IMG/VR virus record: IMGVR_UViG_3300030099_002756
Span: 1-27,741 of that record
Length of the DNA stretch: 27,741 nucleotides
Source: a virus
Strand: one strand, 5' to 3'
Shown here: positions 25,197-27,741 of the stretch, in pieces
Layout of the letters: every line of letters begins with the position of its first letter
How positions within the stretch are numbered: the first letter of the stretch is position 1
Program-made: the position numbers and the translations under genes
Notes under the pieces: model-generated
Seen by the model: the letters and a program-made list of their open reading frames with translations, nothing else
Database searches by the model: none
What the model was told of the DNA's origin: nothing

Positions 25197-25267
25197 TCTT
25201 CCTCCTCCTCCTTTCTTTTAGGGTAATACTTAGCACCTTGATTGTAGTATATCGTCGGTGTCTTCAT
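25193..25267 (-). CDS. Microprotein (24 aa) with polyglutamate end
   Basis: Bracketed by ATGA (with the 72-aa gene) and GTGA (with the next). Basic and aromatic first half, then five Glu in a row at the C-terminus. The GAG/GAA codons of that tail are also the Shine-Dalgarno repeat of the next gene, so the frame may exist mainly to couple translation. Confidence 0.4.
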   Translation of the reverse strand: MKTPTIYYNQGAKYYPKRKEEEEE

Positions 25268-25482
25268 TGTATCTCATTCCCATTCATATCCATTAGTGAC
25301 ACCTTCGGGGCTTTGAACCATGTAAGCTCTAAGTTACGCCCCTCGTCTTCGGTGTTCTCAACTACTAGAGTGAACCACCATAATTTATCGTTGTGCTTGT
25401 AAAAGCCCGTAGGGTACTTCGTTGAAAGATATGTGAATTCTAATTCCGGTGTAGCGTAATTCATTGTTATTTTTACATCCAT
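25264..25482 (-). CDS. Small beta-rich protein of unknown function (72 aa)
   Basis: Alternating strands with many aromatics (LEFTYLSTKYPTGFY, KLWWFTLVVEN, LELTWFKAP), suggesting a compact beta fold. First gene of an operon: ATG 25482 is 28 nt downstream of GTTAAAAG and 53 bases from the 14-base upstream element. Also has AGGAGG upstream, so both leaderless and Shine-Dalgarno starts are possible. Confidence 0.7.
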   Translation of the reverse strand: MDVKITMNYATPELEFTYLSTKYPTGFYKHNDKLWWFTLVVENTEDEGRNLELTWFKAPKVSLMDMNGNEIQ

Positions 25483-25503
25483 GTCTATGCCTCCTAGTCT
25501 TTT

Positions 25504-25535
25504 CTTTTAACTCTTGTCCTGTGTGTCACAAGCGT
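25504..25535 (-). promoter_or_regulatory. Promoter with 14-base upstream element (72-aa gene operon)
   Basis: Upstream element at 25522-25535 (plus-strand TGTGTCACAAGCGT, one mismatch), inside the end of the 60-aa gene. TATA-like TTAAAAG starts 25 bases further and includes that gene's stop codon (TAA, 25509-25507). Confidence 0.7.
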
Positions 25536-25689
25536 ACATGTTATTCTCTTTGAGCAATCTGTAATCAGCCTCACTCAATCTCTTGTCCACCTGCGTCTTT
25601 CTCCAACGACCTAGTACGCCGTTGTTCACTCCTCTAATAGTTTTACCTTTGTTGTATCTTTTTCTCATTCTACTTCCTGTACTTGCCAT
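25507..25689 (-). CDS. Basic small protein (60 aa)
   Basis: Strongly basic (RMRKRYNKGKTIRG ... GRWRKTQVDKR), a probable nucleic-acid-binding or ribosome-associated peptide by composition only. It starts four bases after the stop of the 49-aa gene. Its last codons contain the upstream element of the next promoter, which constrains them. Confidence 0.6.
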   Translation of the reverse strand: MASTGSRMRKRYNKGKTIRGVNNGVLGRWRKTQVDKRLSEADYRLLKENNMYACDTQDKS

Positions 25690-25693
25690 TGTA

Positions 25694-25843
25694 TCACTCC
25701 ACGATATATTCTATTTGTCTTAGCACATACTGAAGTGCCTCAACCCAACCCTCTGTGTCGGGTTCCCAATAATACTCTAAGTCAGCCTTCTTAACTTTCA
25801 ACATCCCTTCTATCTCTTCTACTAATGCTCCTATCTTATTCAT
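25694..25843 (-). CDS. Acidic helical microprotein (49 aa)
   Basis: ATG overlaps the stop of the 169-aa gene (ATGA) and the frame ends four bases before the next ATG. Two amphipathic helices (IGALVEEIEGMLKVKKADLE and VEALQYVLRQIEYIVE) joined by a Trp/Pro turn. No family recognised. Confidence 0.65.
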   Translation of the reverse strand: MNKIGALVEEIEGMLKVKKADLEYYWEPDTEGWVEALQYVLRQIEYIVE

Positions 25844-26349
25844 TGTATCAACTCCATCGGCCACCAATCGGGGGCATCTCTACCCTTCTTCCATTGGGCG
25901 AATCTACTTTTATCGTGAATGTAGTAGTCACGATATGCGGTGACGGCATCTACATTTTTGTACTCATCGGGCATGGCCTGTGCAAATGGCGTTAGCTCTC
26001 CCTCTGGTATCAAGAATGCCATAGTGTACAGATACTCTATGCCCTTCTCGCATGAGTGTACTTTGCCGAACCTCTTGGTGTACTCGTCGCACAGCATAGC
26101 ACCGTGGTAGCAAGCCCACAGGTAGTTTGAACGTGAATCTCCCACCCAACGGACGCAAGGGTGAAAATGATAACCTCCCTTGAGGGGCGTACCTTTGCTT
26201 GTTAGTGGCATCATGTCGGGTGTAGCACCGTGACGGATGACGGCGGAGCCTAGTTGTTGGTAAAGCTCCACGACCATCTTAGGAACGTGCTTGTCACAGT
26301 ACATCTTTGCTGACTGTATCGGGTCTTCGTCTAGTATGAATATGTTCAC
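25840..26349 (-). CDS. Conserved virus/phage protein with DxDPxxxA...CDKHVxKM motif (169 aa)
   Basis: N-terminal MNIFILDEDPIQSAKMYC followed by DKHVPKMVVELYQ is a pattern I recognise from uncharacterised proteins of cyanophages and large viruses, often with HPC...W...S.NYLW and ALCDEYT..FGKVH segments. All are here (HPCVRWVGDSRSNYLW and LCDEYTKRFGKVHSCEKG). The conserved His, Cys and charged residues suggest an enzyme, but I do not know its activity. The GTG start overlaps the previous stop (GTGA) and has GGAGGAG five bases upstream. Confidence 0.75.
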   Translation of the reverse strand: MNIFILDEDPIQSAKMYCDKHVPKMVVELYQQLGSAVIRHGATPDMMPLTSKGTPLKGGYHFHPCVRWVGDSRSNYLWACYHGAMLCDEYTKRFGKVHSCEKGIEYLYTMAFLIPEGELTPFAQAMPDEYKNVDAVTAYRDYYIHDKSRFAQWKKGRDAPDWWPMELIQ

Positions 26350-26579
26350 TGTATCTCCTCCATATAATCCCGTAGGTATAATCCTCGTCTTACAGGCTTC
26401 TCTAGCACCGGGTCTTTATCAACTTTGGGTTCCGGTGTCGCAAGCGTGGGTTGGTAGTTTGCGAAGCACGTCGGACACTCTGGTAGCTTTGCGTACTCGG
26501 CATCGGTGACGTACTCACCGGACTCTGGTACAGGCGTACCGCATATCCTATCATATCCTCTTGAGATATGCTTCATCAT
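26346..26579 (-). CDS. Small Cys-containing protein (77 aa)
   Basis: Cys13 and a CPTC pair (35-38) may bind metal; the second half is proline- and charge-rich (TPEPKVDKDPVLEKPVRRG). Start ATG 26579 overlaps the stop of the 20-aa frame (ATGA); a GTG at 26591 is possible. The promoter element for the next gene lies within this coding region. Confidence 0.6.
   Translation of the reverse strand: MMKHISRGYDRICGTPVPESGEYVTDAEYAKLPECPTCFANYQPTLATPEPKVDKDPVLEKPVRRGLYLRDYMEEIQ
26414..26447 (-). promoter_or_regulatory. Internal promoter with 14-base upstream element (169-aa gene)
   Basis: Upstream element at 26434-26447 (plus-strand GGTGTCGCAAGCGT, one mismatch), then TTGATAAAG starting 25 bases further. 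No start codon lies at the usual leaderless distance, so transcripts would carry a leader of about 45 bases before the GTG at 26349, which has GGAGGAG. Confidence 0.55.
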
Positions 26580-26638
26580 TCTAAGTCCCACTCCTCAAAG
26601 ACCCACTCGTCTGTTTCAACTCTTACCACTAGCTTCAT
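26576..26638 (-). CDS. Possible microprotein (20 aa)
   Basis: Short frame with an ATGA overlap at each end (26635-26638 and 26576-26579). Acidic with three Trp. Support is only the coupling pattern; it may serve as a linker frame for ribosomes moving between neighbours. Confidence 0.35.
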   Translation of the reverse strand: MKLVVRVETDEWVFEEWDLE

Positions 26639-26805
26639 GCTTCTTCCTCCCATTGAGGCCACCCATAATCGGACAGGTCAATGGCCCCATGCTCTTGAGC
26701 GAGGGCCACGACTTCCTCCAACCATTCGTTGCGCTTACGCAACCGCTTGATTTCCTTTATGGCAGAGAAAGCCAAATCCAATGCCCTCTTTACTTCATCA
26801 CTCAT
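26635..26805 (-). CDS. Helical small protein (56 aa), coiled-coil-like
   Basis: A long amphipathic helix (ALDLAFSAIKEIKRLRKRNE and WLEEVVALAQEHG), then an acidic tail. ATGA overlaps with the genes on both sides. A coiled-coil or HTH-like adaptor would fit, but no family is recognised. A small inverted repeat (GTTGCG/CGCAAC) lies inside the coding region. Confidence 0.6.
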   Translation of the reverse strand: MSDEVKRALDLAFSAIKEIKRLRKRNEWLEEVVALAQEHGAIDLSDYGWPQWEEEA

Positions 26806-27047
26806 TCAATCACCTTCTCCCTGTAGTCCGGGTGTTCCTCTGGTAGTAAGTGCCTTCTTCGCTCCATCATATTGACAAGCAGTTTCATCAGTTTCTTAGC
26901 TCCCTTGTCGAATCTCTCCTCTGCCTTTTCTTTTCTTGGGGCTACTACCATAGTTTCTTTTACGATAGATATATCTATGTCATCAAGGATATGCTGTAGT
27001 ATCTCGTACTCAACATGGGCATGATTTTTACACCTAATGACAACCAC
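26802..27047 (-). CDS. Basic helical protein of unknown function (about 81 aa)
   Basis: Core is ILQHILDDIDISIVKETMVV, followed by a basic helix (KAEERFDKGAKKLMKLLVNM). The start is uncertain: GTG 27047 limits overlap with the upstream gene to 14 bases, whereas ATG 27125 would overlap by 92. Ends with an ATGA overlap to the 56-aa gene. Confidence 0.5.
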   Translation of the reverse strand: MVVIRCKNHAHVEYEILQHILDDIDISIVKETMVVAPRKEKAEERFDKGAKKLMKLLVNMMERRRHLLPEEHPDYREKVIE

Positions 27048-27468
27048 ACTCCCCTGTCTTGTGCGTGTCGTGTGGCATACCGTGGTTGCACACATCATAG
27101 ACCCCGGCTTCTTTCCTGTCTTCATAGGCTTTCTCTGTCACCCACCATAGCCTTGTTTGTCTTCTCCTCTGTGGCTCGACAATGAATTCTTGCTCTAGGC
27201 TCTCAACGTAGTCTGCAAACTCCTCCTCTGTGATTGTTGATGTAGTCCAATCATACCTGTTCTTTTTGCCATTCCATGACGGTAATTCTGGCCCGTCTAC
27301 GGATGAACCCGCCTCAATCAACCACTCATACAGATTCATGTGTCTACCATGACCTATCATGTTTCTGTCATCTATGTAACTGATGAACCACTCTAGGAAG
27401 TCGGCTTCCCTCTCAGCATTCGTTCTTACCCTCATGGGCTTCTTCTCCTGTGTCGCTTTTTGCTCCAT
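27034..27468 (-). CDS. Unknown protein with Cys/His-rich C-terminus (144 aa)
   Basis: Charged N-terminus, an Arg/Glu helix (NAEREADFLEWFISYIDD), an acidic middle (TITEEEFADYVESLEQEF) and a C-terminal CNHGMPHDTHKTGECGCH that could bind metal. ATG 27468 is chosen because it is 27 nt downstream of TTAAAGG and 52 bases from the 14-base upstream element. No family recognised. Confidence 0.65.
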   Translation of the reverse strand: MEQKATQEKKPMRVRTNAEREADFLEWFISYIDDRNMIGHGRHMNLYEWLIEAGSSVDGPELPSWNGKKNRYDWTTSTITEEEFADYVESLEQEFIVEPQRRRQTRLWWVTEKAYEDRKEAGVYDVCNHGMPHDTHKTGECGCH

Positions 27469-27489
27469 GATACTCCATCGAAGCCGTAC

Positions 27490-27520
27490 CTTTAACTGTT
27501 CCGTTCTGTGTCGCAAGCGT
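27490..27520 (-). promoter_or_regulatory. Promoter with 14-base upstream element (144-aa gene operon)
   Basis: Upstream element at 27507-27520 (plus-strand TGTGTCGCAAGCGT, exact consensus), then GTTAAAGG with its first T at 27495, 25 bases further, and ATG 27468 after another 27. Confidence 0.75.
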
Positions 27521-27567
27521 CACCATTCGACTTGTGACCCGACGACGGGGGTAAGTTACTATTACCG

Positions 27568-27660
27568 TTATTCTTCTTCTGACCTTATCCAAAATCTCTT
27601 GCCACATACTCGACACCTCGACTCACCCGGTACTCTAGGACACACCTTACAATCTGACAT
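27568..27660 (-). CDS. Zinc-ribbon microprotein (30 aa)
   Basis: CKVC (4-7) and CRVC (16-19) followed by a basic aromatic KRFW and an acidic end: a minimal zinc knuckle. ATG 27660 overlaps the preceding microgene by 14 bases. A competing frame (27413-27616) on the same strand lacks these motifs. Confidence 0.5.
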   Translation of the reverse strand: MSDCKVCPRVPGESRCRVCGKRFWIRSEEE

Positions 27661-27712
27661 AGCCGTTTCCTCTACAGTAGTAACAAGCATCTTGTTCCTT
27701 TTCGCCTGTCAT
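27647..27712 (-). CDS. Cys-pair microprotein (21 aa), near the window edge
   Basis: ATG 27712, with CYYC (10-13) followed by RGNGYV, as in half of a DnaJ-type or ribbon zinc motif. Its promoter would be at the window edge (TTTACAATA at about 27726-27734). Support is weak and rests on the Cys pair and the tight arrangement with the next gene. Confidence 0.35.
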   Translation of the reverse strand: MTGEKEQDACYYCRGNGYVRL

Positions 27713-27741
27713 AGCCGTGTAGTGTATTGTAAACCCTCGGC

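Noticed and set aside
26727-26742. Inverted repeat GTTGCG-CTTA-CGCAAC as a terminator or operator
   Set aside because: Lies inside a coding region in mid-operon with no T run or promoter; probably chance.
22832-27520. CRISPR-like or integrase-type repeat array
   Set aside because: Copies are about 1 kb apart, only 14 bases long and tied to TATA boxes; no spacers, cas genes or recombinase are present.
27413-27616. Minus-strand frame of 67 codons near the right edge
   Set aside because: Runs through the promoter with the 14-base element and overlaps both the 144-aa gene and a zinc-ribbon microgene that has clear Cys pairs.
1-27741. tRNA or other structured RNA genes
   Set aside because: No cloverleaf-like or conserved RNA pattern was seen by eye; a covariance search would be needed to exclude them fully.

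Overview
This window most likely comes from a tailed double-stranded DNA virus (or a provirus) of an archaeon. The basis is a nearly complete archaeal-type replisome (fused PriS/PriL-like primase, family B DNA polymerase, PCNA clamp, RFC-like clamp loader, MCM-like AAA+ helicase, XPF/ERCC4-type nuclease), archaeal TATA promoters with leaderless starts, and a very long tail-type structural gene on the opposite strand. The combination resembles what is known of magroviruses, the viruses of marine Group II Euryarchaeota. That host assignment is inference from gene content; no search was run.

Layout. Positions 1-6473 (+) hold one giant tail/baseplate-type gene, probably cut by or starting at the window edge. 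Its stop codon overlaps that of the last minus-strand gene, so the two modules converge at about 6470. Everything from 6470 to the right edge is transcribed leftward on the minus strand.

Replication and repair module, 6470-22791, in the order of transcription: winged-helix protein, PAC2-like protein, MCM-like helicase, small-terminase-like DNA-binding protein, two unknowns (one a possible clamp-loader partner), a small membrane protein; then separate units for a winged-helix/zinc protein, an unknown acidic protein, RFC, an OB-type candidate plus groES-groEL, RadA/Sak4-like ATPase plus PCNA, a zinc microprotein plus PolB, a zinc protein plus Cas4-like nuclease plus zinc microprotein plus primase plus zinc microprotein, and the ERCC4 nuclease. 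Most units begin with a TATA element that touches or contains the stop codon of the previous gene and lies 28-30 nt before the start codon.

Small-gene module, 23010-27741: about twenty very small, tightly packed genes, many joined by ATGA/GTGA overlaps. They include winged-helix proteins, a MazG-like protein, cysteine-rich microproteins and many unknowns. Several were found only by reading stretches between longer frames.

The most notable signal is a 14-base element (consensus TGTGTCGCAAGCGT on the + strand) found five times between 22.8 and 27.5 kb, always in the same orientation and always 25-26 bases upstream of a TATA box. It appears to define one viral promoter class (a regulon) that drives the small-gene operons and the helicase operon, and it is absent from the other replication promoters. 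Further points of interest are a bacterial-type (group I) groES-groEL pair inside an archaeal-type replisome, a virus-encoded PAC2-family protein, and an unusual PolB motif C.
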